64,000 nt of DNA from Rhodobium orientis. Its GTDB lineage: Bacteria > Pseudomonadota > Alphaproteobacteria > Rhizobiales > Rhodobiaceae. The position numbers and the translations under genes are program-made. Each line of letters starts with the position of its first letter. Position 1 is the stretch's first letter. The notes beneath the pieces are model-generated. The model was given only the letters and a program-made list of their open reading frames with translations. It had not been told where the DNA came from and searched no databases. The DNA is taken from NCBI RefSeq assembly GCF_003258835.1, contig NZ_NPEV01000003.1:62001-126000 (forward strand), read 5' to 3'. Below are positions 9,433 to 18,641 of the stretch, one piece after another.

Positions 9433-9871
9433 TGCCGGGCCTTGCTCAGAGTCGTTCGGTGGGTATCTCGCTTTCCTTTAGCGCAATGCGGCCCGGTGGG
9501 AAAGAACGACGCTTGACCGGCGCAACCGGCAGGCGTATTTCAGCGGCCATTCCCATCGGAGCTTTTATGCGCCTCGACACAACAGCCCGGTAAGACCCCG
9601 CCCGAAAGCGCGGCGGGGGATTTTCCAAAACGGCACGGCATCCGGCCGGACCGACGGGTTTTTCGTGGGCTTTTTTCCGATCTCCCGATCCTGATCCGTC
9701 CATCCAACCGGTAAGCGCCCCGGGGCTTTCGCATGTCTTTTTCGAGCGATCCCGGCGCCGGCCGTGCTCTTAGAGGGCGCGTGTCCTTTCCCGAACTCCA
9801 TAGCCCATTCGCAAGCGAGCCTTCGGTTCGGGGAACACGCGTGAGGCATATGCCTTACGGGATCTTTTCCG
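9433..9871. other. Divergent intergenic region between gatB and yjhX
   Basis: No gene seen in 439 bases. A GC hairpin (CCCCGCC-8-GGCGGGG, 9598-9619) and an imperfect inverted repeat (arms near 9778-9795 and 9826-9840, GCGTGT...CCCGAAC / GTTCGGG...ACACGC) are visible, then the sharp palindrome listed separately. Promoters for both genes must lie here. Confidence 0.45.
9841..9858. promoter_or_regulatory. Palindromic operator candidate in front of yjhX
   Basis: GTGAGGCATATGCCTTAC is an 18-base palindrome with a perfect 12-base core (AGGCATATGCCT) and one mismatched pair. It ends 13 bases before the yjhX ATG, so it would lie in the 5' leader or core promoter. Position suggests autoregulation or control by a neighbouring regulator. 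Confidence 0.5.
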
Positions 9872-10132
9872 ATGAACATTTCAAGGACCGAACAGCGGAT
9901 CCTGCACGCCCTCGCCCAGGGCGGCCTGATCCGCGTCATACGCGACGACGACGCCAAGAAGATCGTCGACGTCGACTGCCTCAACCGCGACGGCTGGCGC
10001 CTTGCCGACTGCAAGCTCGACACCTTCCGCCGGCTGAAGAAGCGGCGCCTGATCCTCTCCAGGGGCGGCAAGCCCTACGAGATCTCGCCGCTCGGCATTC
10101 GTACCGTCAGGGCGCAGCTCGACAATCGGTGA
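9872..10132 (+). CDS. yjhX: YjhX family protein (UPF0386, putative toxin)
   Basis: 86 residues, the family length, closely following the YjhX layout: MNISRTEQRILHALAQGG, then DCLNRDGWRLADCKL, RRLKKRRLI and a RAQLDNR ending. E. coli YjhX is reported as the toxin of the YjhX-YjhQ pair, where YjhQ is a GNAT-type antitoxin; no adjacent antitoxin on this strand is seen here. A GNAT gene does lie 157 bases downstream but on the opposite strand, and it looks like an ordinary acetyltransferase. The fold resembles a small winged helix, so a DNA-binding role is also possible. Confidence 0.85.
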   Translation: MNISRTEQRILHALAQGGLIRVIRDDDAKKIVDVDCLNRDGWRLADCKLDTFRRLKKRRLILSRGGKPYEISPLGIRTVRAQLDNR

Positions 10133-10145
10133 CAAAAGGCACGAG

Positions 10146-10178
10146 GAGACCCCGGGCGTCCGCGTCCGGGGTCTTTCG
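10146..10178 (+). terminator. Rho-independent terminator after yjhX
   Basis: Nine-base stem AGACCCCGG / CCGGGGTCT with a 10-base loop and a short TTTCGGTTTG tail, 14 bases after the yjhX stop. Confidence 0.75.
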
Positions 10179-10194
10179 GTTTGTTCCCAGAGGA

Positions 10195-10284
10195 CTGGAT
10201 TGCCGCGTCGGCCTTACGGCCTCCTCGCAATGACGTTGAAAGGATTGAGAAAACCGTCATTGCGAGCGGAGCGAAGCAATCCAG
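10195..10284. repeat. Dispersed palindromic element, copy 1
   Basis: Two halves in opposite orientation: CTGGATTGCCGCG...CGCAATGACG at 10195-10235 and CGTCATTGCGAGC...GCAATCCAG at 10255-10284, joined by a short spacer. It can fold into one long cruciform. Five more copies in this window all lie between genes (18502, 34317, 42145, 44180, 62758). Confidence 0.85.
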
Positions 10285-10289
10285 ACTTC

Positions 10290-10748
10290 CTACAGCTCCA
10301 GCGTCAGAAACACCGTCAGCGGACCCGCCTTGTAGTCCCCGAAGGCGTCGCGGTCGGTGAAGCCGGCGCTGCGGTAGAGCGCGACGGCCGGGGCGAAGGC
10401 TTCGAAGGAGCCGGTCTCAAGGCTGAGGTGGCGGTAGCCGCGGGTTCTGGCTTCGGCGATGATGTGGCCGAGCATCTTTTTCGCCAGCCCCCGGCCCCGG
10501 TGTCTCTTCACCGTGTGCATGGACTTGACCTCGCCGTGTTCGGCATCGAGTTCGCGGAGCGCCCCGCAGCCGAGGAGATCATCCCCCTCCCACATGCTCC
10601 AGAAGGTGATCGAGGGGTCTCTCAACTTTTCCACGTCGAGGGCGTGCCTGGCCTCGACGGGCGTCGTTGCCACGGCAAAGGCCATGTGGTCGGCCAGGAG
10701 TTTCAGGATCTCCGGGCCTTCCAGCGGGTCCCGTCGTATCTCCACCAT
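10290..10748 (-). CDS. GNAT family N-acetyltransferase
   Basis: 152 residues starting MVEIRRDPLEG at the ATG of 10748, with GGGGAGGGG just upstream; a longer frame to 10904 overlaps the TerC gene and is rejected. The acetyl-CoA site is HRGRGLAKKMLGHIIAEA, and ALYRSAGF is the usual GNAT motif B. Members near this type (YhbS/ElaA-like) acetylate amines of small molecules or proteins; substrate unknown. Its start is 13 bases past the TerC stop, so it is probably cotranscribed as the second gene. Confidence 0.88.
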   Translation of the reverse strand: MVEIRRDPLEGPEILKLLADHMAFAVATTPVEARHALDVEKLRDPSITFWSMWEGDDLLGCGALRELDAEHGEVKSMHTVKRHRGRGLAKKMLGHIIAEARTRGYRHLSLETGSFEAFAPAVALYRSAGFTDRDAFGDYKAGPLTVFLTLEL

Positions 10749-10761
10749 CGCCCCTCCCCGC

Positions 10762-11565
10762 TCAGGCCGGCTCGACCGGCTTGCCGCGCTCGATGTCGGC
10801 CTGCATGCGCAGCTTCTTCTGGTAGCGCGACTGGACGATGTCGATGACGACCATGACGCCGATGACGAAGTAGAAGGTCGACTTGGCCATCGGCTCGACG
10901 ACATAGCCGAAGAGGTGCAGGTGGCCGAGATGGCCGCCCTCCGACAAGAGCATGACGCCGACGATGAACAGGATGAAGAGGCCGAGCACCTCGTACATGC
11001 GGTTCTTCTTGAGGAACTCGGAGACGTAATCGGCCAAGAAGATCATCATCAGGCCGGAGATGACGATGGCCGCGGCCATGATCCAGAACACCTTGGTGAG
11101 CGCTAGCGCCGAGAGGATCGAATCGAAGGAAAAGACCAGGTTCATGGCGACGATCCAGGTGATCGCACTGGCGACGGACCGCGGCGTGCGGGCCTTGTGG
11201 TCGCCGATCTCCTCGATGATCAGCATGTGCGAGATCTCCTTCATCGCCGTATAGATGATGAAGGCGCCGCCGACGAGAACGATCATGGTGTGGACGTTGA
11301 ACGTCCCCTCCACGATGCCCGGCCAGTCGATGGTGGCAAACGGCTCCTGGAAATACTCGATCGCGCGCATGACGACGAAGAGCAGGATCAGCCGCAGGAC
11401 GATCGCCAGGCCGATGCCGGCCCGGCGCACGAAGGCCTGCCGGTCGAGCGCCACGCGCTTCGATTCGATGGAGATGTAGAGCAGGTTGTCGAAGCCGAGC
11501 ACGGCCTGCAGCAGCACCAGCATGGCCAGCGTGAACCAGGCGTCGATCGAAAAAAGGCCTTCCAT
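10762..11565 (-). CDS. TerC family integral membrane protein
   Basis: 267 residues with about seven hydrophobic segments. Family hallmarks are FDNLLYISI near residue 25 and FSFDSILSAL near 125, each with the conserved acidic residue within the membrane. TerC/Alx/YkoY proteins are now linked to manganese export; tellurite resistance is only the historical name. The C-terminal tail is charged and cytoplasmic. First gene of a two-gene unit with the GNAT gene. Confidence 0.88.
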   Translation of the reverse strand: MEGLFSIDAWFTLAMLVLLQAVLGFDNLLYISIESKRVALDRQAFVRRAGIGLAIVLRLILLFVVMRAIEYFQEPFATIDWPGIVEGTFNVHTMIVLVGGAFIIYTAMKEISHMLIIEEIGDHKARTPRSVASAITWIVAMNLVFSFDSILSALALTKVFWIMAAAIVISGLMMIFLADYVSEFLKKNRMYEVLGLFILFIVGVMLLSEGGHLGHLHLFGYVVEPMAKSTFYFVIGVMVVIDIVQSRYQKKLRMQADIERGKPVEPA

Positions 11566-11671
11566 CCGCTCTATCTCCCCATCGGCAAAATGACGGAGAA
11601 AAACCCACCACAGTTCCGGTAACGGGGCAAGTCGGCTATAGGCGGTTTTCTGGAAACCTGGGAGGACGCGG

Positions 11672-12250
11672 ATGAAGGCATGGTTCGCGACGAGATCGGC
11701 CGGCTTTTACTGGATCGCCGGGGCGGGCCTGGTCGCGCTGACGGCCGCGATCCTTCTTGCCATGGGCCGCAACCCGATCTGCACCTGCGGGACGGTGAAG
11801 CTCTGGCACGGCGTGGTCATGTCCTCGGAGAACTCCCAGCACCTTTCGGACTGGTACACGCCCTCGCACATCATCCACGGCATGATCTTCTACTGGTTGA
11901 CGGGCCTCGTCCTGCCCGGCTGGCGGATTGGTGCCCGCGCCCTCGTCGCCATCGTCATCGAGGCCGCCTGGGAGATCTTCGAGAACTCCGACCTAATCAT
12001 CAACCGCTACCGCGAGGCGACGATCTCGCTCGACTATTTCGGTGACAGCGTCATCAACTCCGTCAGCGACGTGGCGTTCATGTTTGTCGGCTTCTACCTG
12101 GCGCTGAGGCTGCCGGTGGCGGTCACCATCGCGCTCGCCATCGTCTTTGAGATCGTCGTCGGCCTCGTCATCCGCGACAACCTCACACTCAACGTGCTGA
12201 TGCTGGTCTATCCGATCGATGCTGTGAAGACCTGGCAGGCGGGCGGGTGA
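11672..12250 (+). CDS. UPF0314 / DUF2585 membrane protein
   Basis: 192 residues, four to five membrane segments. The family core is visible: [30 protein letters not shown], and [19 protein letters not shown], with conserved His and acidic residues that could bind metal. A family found mainly in alphaproteobacteria with no assigned function. GGGAGGACGCGG precedes the ATG. It converges with pssA, with only 10 bases between stops. Confidence 0.88.
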   Translation: MKAWFATRSAGFYWIAGAGLVALTAAILLAMGRNPICTCGTVKLWHGVVMSSENSQHLSDWYTPSHIIHGMIFYWLTGLVLPGWRIGARALVAIVIEAAWEIFENSDLIINRYREATISLDYFGDSVINSVSDVAFMFVGFYLALRLPVAVTIALAIVFEIVVGLVIRDNLTLNVLMLVYPIDAVKTWQAGG

Positions 12251-12260
12251 TGCGGACCCC

Positions 12261-13091
12261 TCACCCGTTGGCTTTGCCCGCGTCCCTGTCCCGGTCGCGG
12301 GTCATGCGCCGTCGGAAGTCGTTCCAGGCGATGGGCAGCGTCACCAGATAGGCAAGCACCCCGAGCGACAGCATGACGAAGGGATAGGAGACGACCAGCG
12401 CCACCGTCATCACCACGGCGACCAGCAGCGGCAGCACCACGTTGCGGTGGACCCGGGCACCGATCCGCTTGCCGGAATAGGTCGGCAGGTTGGAGACCAT
12501 CATGAAGGCGGTGAAGAGGATGTGGAGGATCACCGGCACGACGATGTAGACGTCGGCGGTCACGAGGTCCAGCAGTGCCAGATAGACCGGCAACAGCACG
12601 GTCAGAGCACCGGCCGGAGCCGGCATGCCGACGAAGAAGTCGACCTGCCAGTGCCGTCGCTCGGCCGCATCGTCGAGGGCGACGTTGAAGCGGGCGAGCC
12701 GCAAGGCCGCGGCAATCGCGAAGATGAGGACGACGATCCAGCCGAGCCCCCGCGCCTCGTTCAACAACCAGATATAGAGGATGATCGCCGGGGCGACGCC
12801 GAAATTGACGAAGTCGGCGAGTGAGTCGAGTTCCGCGCCGAAGCGCGAGGTGCCCTTGAGCAGCCTGGCGACGCGGCCGTCGACGGCATCGAGAAGGGCG
12901 GCGAGCAGGATCGCGGCAATCGCCCAGTCGAAGCGGCTTTCCAGCGCCATGCGGATGGCGGTGAGGCCGGAACAGAGCGCCAGCAGCGTCACCACATTGG
13001 GAAGAATGACCCGCAGCGGCAGGCGGCGGAAGCGGTAGCGCCTGGAGCGGCGCCGGCGGCCGGGATCGAAGGGCGGAAAGAGCCAGTCCAT
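12261..13091 (-). CDS. pssA: CDP-diacylglycerol-serine O-phosphatidyltransferase
   Basis: Makes phosphatidylserine from CDP-diacylglycerol and serine at the inner membrane. The CDP-alcohol phosphotransferase motif DG-x2-AR-x8-G-x3-D-x3-D is present at residues about 75 to 100 (DAVDGRVARLL...GAELDSLAD). Hydrophobic helices follow. The start is the ATG at 13091 (MDWLFPPFD); the frame upstream overlaps psd. Only one base separates it from the psd stop, so the two are cotranscribed and supply the two steps to phosphatidylethanolamine. Confidence 0.95.
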   Translation of the reverse strand: MDWLFPPFDPGRRRRSRRYRFRRLPLRVILPNVVTLLALCSGLTAIRMALESRFDWAIAAILLAALLDAVDGRVARLLKGTSRFGAELDSLADFVNFGVAPAIILYIWLLNEARGLGWIVVLIFAIAAALRLARFNVALDDAAERRHWQVDFFVGMPAPAGALTVLLPVYLALLDLVTADVYIVVPVILHILFTAFMMVSNLPTYSGKRIGARVHRNVVLPLLVAVVMTVALVVSYPFVMLSLGVLAYLVTLPIAWNDFRRRMTRDRDRDAGKANG

Positions 13092-13092
13092 C

Positions 13093-13800
13093 CTAGTCGA
13101 CCCGGCTTGAGACGGGCGCCTGGGTGCGGCCGGTGAGGTCGGCAAGCGGCGTCTCGCCGGCGATGGCGCGCTGGCCTTCCGAGACCAGCGGGCGCACGCC
13201 CTCCGGCAGGTAGACGTCGAGGCGCGAGCCGAAACGGATGAGGCCGAAGCGCTCGCCGATTTCCACCGTCTCGCCCTCCGTCTTGAACGAAACAATGCGC
13301 CTTGCCACCAGACCGGCGATCTGGACGACGCCGATCCGCGCGCCTGCCGCCGTCTCGATGATGAGGCCGTTGCGCTCGTTGTCCTCGCTCGCCTTGTCGA
13401 GGTCGGCGTTGAGGAAGATGCCGCCCTTATAGGCGATGCGGGCGAGCCGCCCGCCGACGGGGGCGCGGTTCACATGGACGTCGAAGACGCTCATGAAGAC
13501 GGAAATGCGGGTCAGCGGTGTGTCGGAAAGGCCCAGTTCCGGCGGCGGCATCGCCGGGCCGATGAAGGAGACCCGGCCGTCGGCCGGCGAGACCACCATG
13601 CCCTCGGCGACGGGTGTGACGCGCTGGGGATCACGGAAGAAGTAGGCGACCCAGCCGGTCAGGAACAGACCGATCCAGAAGATCGGCGTGACGAACCAGC
13701 CGATCAGCAGCGTCGCGGCGGCGGCAATGGCGATGAACGGCCGGCCTTCCGGGTGGATCGGCGTCAGCGTCTTGGAAATCGTGTCGATCAGCGAGGACAT
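13093..13800 (-). CDS. psd: Phosphatidylserine decarboxylase
   Basis: Converts phosphatidylserine to phosphatidylethanolamine with a pyruvoyl group formed by self-cleavage. The cleavage motif is RFGSR; the break falls between Gly191 and Ser192. Two N-terminal membrane segments (about 22 to 55) and [13 protein letters not shown] are seen. The 235-residue length is that of the short (type II, rhizobial) enzymes. Start at ATG 13800 ([10 protein letters not shown]). First gene of the psd-pssA pair. Confidence 0.95.
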   Translation of the reverse strand: MSSLIDTISKTLTPIHPEGRPFIAIAAAATLLIGWFVTPIFWIGLFLTGWVAYFFRDPQRVTPVAEGMVVSPADGRVSFIGPAMPPPELGLSDTPLTRISVFMSVFDVHVNRAPVGGRLARIAYKGGIFLNADLDKASEDNERNGLIIETAAGARIGVVQIAGLVARRIVSFKTEGETVEIGERFGLIRFGSRLDVYLPEGVRPLVSEGQRAIAGETPLADLTGRTQAPVSSRVD

Positions 13801-13896
13801 GGGCGGTCTCGAGGCTCCCTTGGTCCGGGCGGCTTTCTTTGGCCGCGCCGACGCTCCGGTGTGCCATGGCAAGGGATCGATGTGAAGGCCCGTTCC

Positions 13897-15849
13897 TCAG
13901 CGCGAGATACGCTCGGCGTCCGGCTCGTGGGCCGCATCGCGGTCGCGGTCCCTGTCTGGATCGGCGTCCTCGCCGGCCTTGGCGAGGGCGTACTCCTCCT
14001 CCTGGGCGATCCGCAGCCGCTCCTCGGCCTCGTCGGCTTCGCGCTGGCGCTCCCACATGGAGGCGTAGAGCCCGTTCTTGTCCAGGAGCGCGCCGTGGGT
14101 GCCCCGTTCGGCGATCTCGCCCGCTTCAAGGACGACGATTTCGTCGGCGCCGACCACGGTCGACAGCCGGTGCGCGATGACGAGGCTGGTGCGGCCGCGC
14201 GAGACGGTGTCGAGCGCTGCCTGGATTTCCCGCTCGGTGTGGGTGTCGAGCGCCGAGGTCGCCTCGTCGAGCACCAGGATCGGCGGCGCCTTGAGGATGG
14301 TGCGGGCGATCGCCACGCGCTGCTTCTCGCCGCCGGAGAGCTTCAGGCCGCGCTCGCCGACCTCGCTGTCGAAGCCGCGCGGCAGGGTCTCGATGAAGCC
14401 GGCGATCTGGGCCATCCTGGCGGCCTCATACACCTCCTCGTCGGTGGCGTCGGCGCGGCCGTAGCGGATGTTGTAGCTGATGGTGTCGTTGAACAGCACG
14501 GTGTCCTGGGGGACCATGCCGATGGCGGCCCGAAGGCTCGTCTGGCGGACATCGCGCAGGTCCTGGTCGTCAATCCGGATGGCGCCGCCAGTGACGTCAT
14601 AGAAGCGGAACAGCAGCCGGGAAATGGTCGACTTGCCGGCGCCGGACGGGCCGACGATGGCGACCGTCTTGCCGGGCGGCACCTCGAACGAGATGTTCTT
14701 CAGGATCGGCCGATCCGGATCGTAGTGGAACGAGACGTTCTCGAAGCGGATGGCGCCGGCGGCCACGTCCAGGTCCGGGGCATCGGGCTTGTCGACAATC
14801 TCCGGGGCGACGCCGAGGAGGTTGAACATCTCCTCGATGTCGGTGAGCCCCTGCTTGATCTCGCGATAGACCGTGCCGATGAAGTTGAGCGGCATGAAGA
14901 GCTGGATCAACAGGGCGTTGATCATGACGAAGTCGCCGACCGTCTGGCTGCCGTCAAGGACGGCGAGCGCCGACAGCACCATGCAGATGACCATGCCGGT
15001 GGTGTAGATCACCGACTGGCCGGCATTCAGCCAGGCGAGCGAGGTCAGCGTCTTCACCGCGGCCGTCTCGTAGCCCGACATGGACCGGTCGAAGCGGTCC
15101 GATTCCAGCTTCTCGTTGTTGAAATACTTGACCGTTTCGAAATTGAGCAGGGAGTCGATCGCCTTGGAGTTGGCGTCGGTGTCGGACTCGTTCATCTCGC
15201 GCCGGATGGCGATCCGCCAGTCCGAGGCGCGGATGGTGAAATAGATGTAGATCGCCACCATCACCGCGAGGACGCCGACATAGGAGACCGAGAACTGATA
15301 GGCGATGACGGCGGCCATCAGCGTCAGTTCCAGGATCGTCGGCAGGGTGTTTAGGATGGTGAAGCGGACGATGACCTCGATGCCCTTGATGCCGCGCTCG
15401 ATGACGCGCGACAGGCCGCCGGTGCGGCGCTGCAGGTGGAAGCGCAGGCTGAGCTGGTGCATGTGCACGAAGGTCTCGTTGGCGAGCCGGCGCACAGCAT
15501 GCTGGCCGACCTTGGCAAAGACCGCGTCGCGGAGCTGGTTGAAGCCGATCATCATGACGCGGCCGACGCCATAGGCGATGACCAGCATCACCGGCACGGC
15601 CAGCAGGCTCGCGGTCTCACCGCCCGCCTCGCCGAGCGCGTCGGTCGCCCATTTGTAGCTGTAGGGCACCAGCACCGTGATGATTTTGGCCATCACCAGG
15701 AAGACGATGGCAACGAGCACCCGCAGCTTCAGGTCGCGGCGGCGGTGCGGCCAGATATAGGGCCAAAGGTTTCGCACCGTGCGCACGGCCGATTCCGGGG
15801 CGGCGTTGGCGCTGTTGGAGCGCCGTGTGGCGGAGGCGGCCATGGTCAT
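13897..15849 (-). CDS. Atm1/HMT-type ABC exporter, fused membrane and ATPase domains
   Basis: About 650 residues from the ATG at 15849 (GGGGAGG 7 bases upstream). Six-helix exporter domain at about 55 to 340, then the ATPase: Walker A GPSGAGKST, signature LSGGEKQRVAIAR, Walker B ILVLDEATSALD, H-loop IAHRLSTV. The FHLQRRTGGLSRVIERG loop is typical of the Atm1/HMT1 group, which exports glutathione-linked compounds or metal-glutathione complexes and supports Fe/S assembly outside the compartment. The C-terminal tail (about 50 residues) is rich in Asp, Arg and Glu. Single-gene unit. Confidence 0.92.
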   Translation of the reverse strand: MTMAASATRRSNSANAAPESAVRTVRNLWPYIWPHRRRDLKLRVLVAIVFLVMAKIITVLVPYSYKWATDALGEAGGETASLLAVPVMLVIAYGVGRVMMIGFNQLRDAVFAKVGQHAVRRLANETFVHMHQLSLRFHLQRRTGGLSRVIERGIKGIEVIVRFTILNTLPTILELTLMAAVIAYQFSVSYVGVLAVMVAIYIYFTIRASDWRIAIRREMNESDTDANSKAIDSLLNFETVKYFNNEKLESDRFDRSMSGYETAAVKTLTSLAWLNAGQSVIYTTGMVICMVLSALAVLDGSQTVGDFVMINALLIQLFMPLNFIGTVYREIKQGLTDIEEMFNLLGVAPEIVDKPDAPDLDVAAGAIRFENVSFHYDPDRPILKNISFEVPPGKTVAIVGPSGAGKSTISRLLFRFYDVTGGAIRIDDQDLRDVRQTSLRAAIGMVPQDTVLFNDTISYNIRYGRADATDEEVYEAARMAQIAGFIETLPRGFDSEVGERGLKLSGGEKQRVAIARTILKAPPILVLDEATSALDTHTEREIQAALDTVSRGRTSLVIAHRLSTVVGADEIVVLEAGEIAERGTHGALLDKNGLYASMWERQREADEAEERLRIAQEEEYALAKAGEDADPDRDRDRDAAHEPDAERISR

Positions 15850-15976
15850 GCCGACGCCTCCCCGGCAACTGACGCCGAACGGGCAGGGAAAAAGCGGTCG
15901 GACGCCGGGCGCGCCAGCGGCGACCGGCTGCGGTTTTCGCGGAAGGAAAAGTTCAAACTGGGGGCCTCGCGGAGGA

Positions 15977-16014
15977 GACAAAGCGGCGCACGCTTCCAGC
16001 GCCGCCGCTTTGTC
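15977..16014. terminator. Strong hairpin after the LysM gene
   Basis: GACAAAGCGGCGC pairs with GCGCCGCCGCTTTGTC (three unpaired bases), loop about 9. It is 155 bases past the LysM stop (minus strand) and has no T-tract. The 320-base gap holding it (15850-16169) shows no gene; it must also carry the ABC exporter promoter. Confidence 0.45.
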
Positions 16015-16169
16015 GAAGTGTTTCGGCGCCCGGCCCGCTTGGCGTTCAGCGGTCGGGCCCGCGCCGGGAGAAGTTCATATTCAACAGCCCTGAACTATGC
16101 CGGCGCGCGGAAAAATCAAGCACGCACAGGCGCGCATGCTGCGCCGTCAGGCCGTCGGAGCGGGTCGGA

Positions 16170-17531
16170 TCAGTTGGTGCTCCAGCCGACATCGCCTTCC
16201 GGAACCATGAAGACCTGGCCCGGATAGATCAGGTCTGGATTGCGGATCTGGGTCTTGTTGGCGGCGTAGATCGTGGTGTAGCGCACACCCTCGCCGTAGC
16301 GCCTTCGGGAGATGCGCCAGAGATTGTCGCCCTTGCGGATGATGACGGAGGGGACCCTGGCGATGGTGAGGCTGCCGGCGTCCCCTTCCGTGCCGCCGGA
16401 GGCGACTTCCAGCGGCGTCAGCACGACGGCGTTCTCGTCCTTCTGGAACGGCACCTCGGCGCGGGCGACGACGGTGCCGGCGTCATCGGCGACCTGGTCG
16501 GCGCGTACCCGGTGCTGGCCGGTGGCAAGGTCCTTCGGCGCTTCCAGCAGCCAGCGGCCGTCGGCATTGGCCTTTGCCGTGCCAACGAACTCGTCCTCCA
16601 CATAGACGCGCACGTCGGCGTCGGGCTCGGCGGCGCCGGCAACGAACAGCTTGCCGCGCTCGGTCTCCACCGCCTCGACGGTGACGGTCTTGGCTGAAGG
16701 CGCCAGGGTTGCCGTCGTCGCCTCAGACCCCGCGTCCGGCTCGGCAAGGGCGATCTGCGGCGCAGGCATTTGTTCTGCCGACGGGGCCGACGCGCCCTGC
16801 TCCGGCTGCGGTTCGGTGCCGGCAGCCTGTTGCCCGGCCAACTCCTGGGGCGCAGTCGGCTCGGCCGCCGCCACCTCGGTTCCGGGCTTTGCCTTCGGCT
16901 TCTGCAGCACGCGGGCGGGCTCGCCGGGCTTGCTCATGACGACCAGCAGTTCCTCGGCATCGTCCTCGGGGATCGACACGGCAATGCGGTCGTCCGATTG
17001 CGTCTCCTCCGGATCGTCCTCGGATTTCCTGGAGGAGGCGGACAGGTCGTGGTCGCCGGGCTCAAGCGGCTTTTCCAGCACCATCGACCAGGCGCCGGTC
17101 GGATCGGCCACGGTCTTGCCGACGACGTTGCCGTTGGACAGGACCGCGACGATGGCGCCCGGCTCCGACTGGCCGGCGACGACGGCATCGCCGGTCGGCT
17201 CGACGCGCACGATGTCGAAGCTCGGCTTCTTCTTCGGCGGCGATGCTGCGGGCGTCCCGGCGGTCTTTTGGTCCGGCTCCGGCGCCCGCGCCTCGGTGAT
17301 GGTCCCTTTCGCGCCGCCCGCATCGGCCGGCGCGGTCTTGTCAGGCGCCTCGGCCGTCTTGCCGTTGCCCGGCGCGGCCGTTCCAGCATCGGAGGTAAGC
17401 GGCGCCGGCGTCGTCTGCGGCGCTCCGGTCAGGCGGTCGATATCGATGACGCCGGTGGCGACCAGTACGCCGACGGTGACCGCCGTGCCGCCAGCGGCGA
17501 TCGCGGACCAGATCAGGGCAATTTTCGACAT
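16170..17531 (-). CDS. LysM-domain protein with repeated Ig-like/Pro-Ala-rich stretches
   Basis: 453 residues. An N-terminal membrane anchor (about 5 to 27) is followed by a long Ala/Pro/Glu-rich region, two similar domains that include VEPTGDAVVAGQSEPGA with WSMVLEKPLEPGDHDL, and VETERGKLFVAGAAEPDA with WLLEAPKDLATGQHRV (bacterial Ig-like folds), then a C-terminal LysM (VIIRKGDNLWRISRRRYG to PGQVFMVPEG). LysM binds peptidoglycan, so this is a cell-envelope protein facing the periplasm. It diverges from the LOG-type gene. A common alphaproteobacterial architecture without assigned function. Confidence 0.85.
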   Translation of the reverse strand: MSKIALIWSAIAAGGTAVTVGVLVATGVIDIDRLTGAPQTTPAPLTSDAGTAAPGNGKTAEAPDKTAPADAGGAKGTITEARAPEPDQKTAGTPAASPPKKKPSFDIVRVEPTGDAVVAGQSEPGAIVAVLSNGNVVGKTVADPTGAWSMVLEKPLEPGDHDLSASSRKSEDDPEETQSDDRIAVSIPEDDAEELLVVMSKPGEPARVLQKPKAKPGTEVAAAEPTAPQELAGQQAAGTEPQPEQGASAPSAEQMPAPQIALAEPDAGSEATTATLAPSAKTVTVEAVETERGKLFVAGAAEPDADVRVYVEDEFVGTAKANADGRWLLEAPKDLATGQHRVRADQVADDAGTVVARAEVPFQKDENAVVLTPLEVASGGTEGDAGSLTIARVPSVIIRKGDNLWRISRRRYGEGVRYTTIYAANKTQIRNPDLIYPGQVFMVPEGDVGWSTN

Positions 17532-17764
17532 CGGAGTTCCGTTGGTTGGCGCGCCGCCGGCACCCGTCCCGGCCGATTCCTTGCCGGATCGCCAGGGTTG
17601 CCGACAGCGGCGCGAATCGTTGTCGCTTCGGCGAAGTCGGTCTCCCCTTGATCGATAAACCGGAAATCCGCCGATCGCAAGGCACGGCGCGGGATGCGGG
17701 GACCGTTGCGGCGTGCGGAACGATCCCCTTGACGGCGCACCGAGCGGGTGCGAAGGGACGTTTC

Positions 17765-18376
17765 ATGGCCGAGATTCGAAGCATATGCGTCTATTGCGGG
17801 TCCGCCGACGGCGTCAATCGCAGCTTTCACCATGCCGCGACCGAGCTCGGCCGGCTGTTCGCCGAGGCCGGCATCCGCCTCGTCTATGGCGGCGGCTCCA
17901 TCGGCCTGATGGGCGCGGTCGCCAAGTCCGTCATCGCCAATGGCGGGTCCGTCACCGGCATCATCCCGGAGTTCCTTAACAAGCGCGAGATCATGCTGGA
18001 CGCGGTCGACGAGTTGATCGTCACCGCCGACATGCACGAGCGCAAGCGGCTGATGTTCGAGCGCTCCGAGGCCTTCGTGGCCCTGCCCGGCGGCATTGGC
18101 ACGCTGGAAGAGGTCGTGGAGATGATGACCTGGGCCCAGCTCGGCCAGCACGAAAAGCCGGTGCTTCTGGCCAATATCGGCGGCTTCTGGGACCCGCTGA
18201 TCGACCTCCTCGCCCACATGAAGGCCGCCGCCTTCATCCGCCCGCCCTACAATGTGGGCTACCTGGTCGCCGACCACGTCGCCGACATCGTTCCGCGGCT
18301 CGCCGAGGCCGTACGCGAGACGCCCCAGGCCGCGCTCAGCAAGGGCGGCGACCCGGACGCGATGAAGAGACTCTGA
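17765..18376 (+). CDS. LOG family (TIGR00730) nucleoside-monophosphate phosphoribohydrolase
   Basis: 203 residues from ATG 17765. Rossmann fold with YGGGSIGLMGAVA and the LOG motif PGGIGTLEE-x-x-E-M. Members hydrolyse AMP or cytokinin riboside monophosphates to base and ribose phosphate. In bacteria the physiological substrate is often unclear; naming it cytokinin-activating would be guesswork. Divergent from the LysM gene over 233 bases. A perfect 11-base hairpin lies 63 bases after the stop. Confidence 0.92.
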   Translation: MAEIRSICVYCGSADGVNRSFHHAATELGRLFAEAGIRLVYGGGSIGLMGAVAKSVIANGGSVTGIIPEFLNKREIMLDAVDELIVTADMHERKRLMFERSEAFVALPGGIGTLEEVVEMMTWAQLGQHEKPVLLANIGGFWDPLIDLLAHMKAAAFIRPPYNVGYLVADHVADIVPRLAEAVRETPQAALSKGGDPDAMKRL

Positions 18377-18438
18377 TCCATACGTTCAAACGCCACGCAG
18401 GCTTACGGCGCATAAGCGCCGGCGCGCGCTTGCGCTTG

Positions 18439-18471
18439 CCATTTCCCGGCGAGTTCCTCACCGGGAAATGG
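18439..18471. terminator. Perfect 11-base stem-loop downstream of the LOG gene
   Basis: CCATTTCCCGG pairs with CCGGGAAATGG across an 11-base loop. No T-tract follows, so it may be a 3' stabilising element or part of the repeat patch that follows, rather than a classic terminator. Confidence 0.5.
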
Positions 18472-18501
18472 ACGGTGCCATACGGTCAGGTCATTGCAGA
18501 T

Positions 18502-18605
18502 CGTCATCGCGAGGAGGCCGCAAGGCCGACGCGGCGATCCAGGCCAACTTGCTCGGAGCGCGCAGCTCTGGATTGCCGCGCTCGCTTCGCTCGCTCGCAA
18601 TGACG
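18502..18605. repeat. Dispersed palindromic element, copy 2
   Basis: CGTCATCGCGAGGAGG...GCGATCCAGG at 18502-18544 and CTGGATTGCCGCGCTCGC...GCAATGACG at 18568-18605. The order of halves is inverted relative to copy 1, so they face outward instead of inward. Confidence 0.8.
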
Positions 18606-18641
18606 GCGAGAGGACCGACCCCAAGACCTGCGCCAGCGCAC

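Noticed and set aside
7846-9516. A 556-codon plus frame opposite gatB
   Set aside because: Antisense to an unmistakable essential gene; no domain recognised.
9598-9619. GC hairpin CCCCGCC-8-GGCGGGG as a terminator
   Set aside because: No gene ends near it on either strand and no T-tract follows; probably structural chance in GC-rich DNA.
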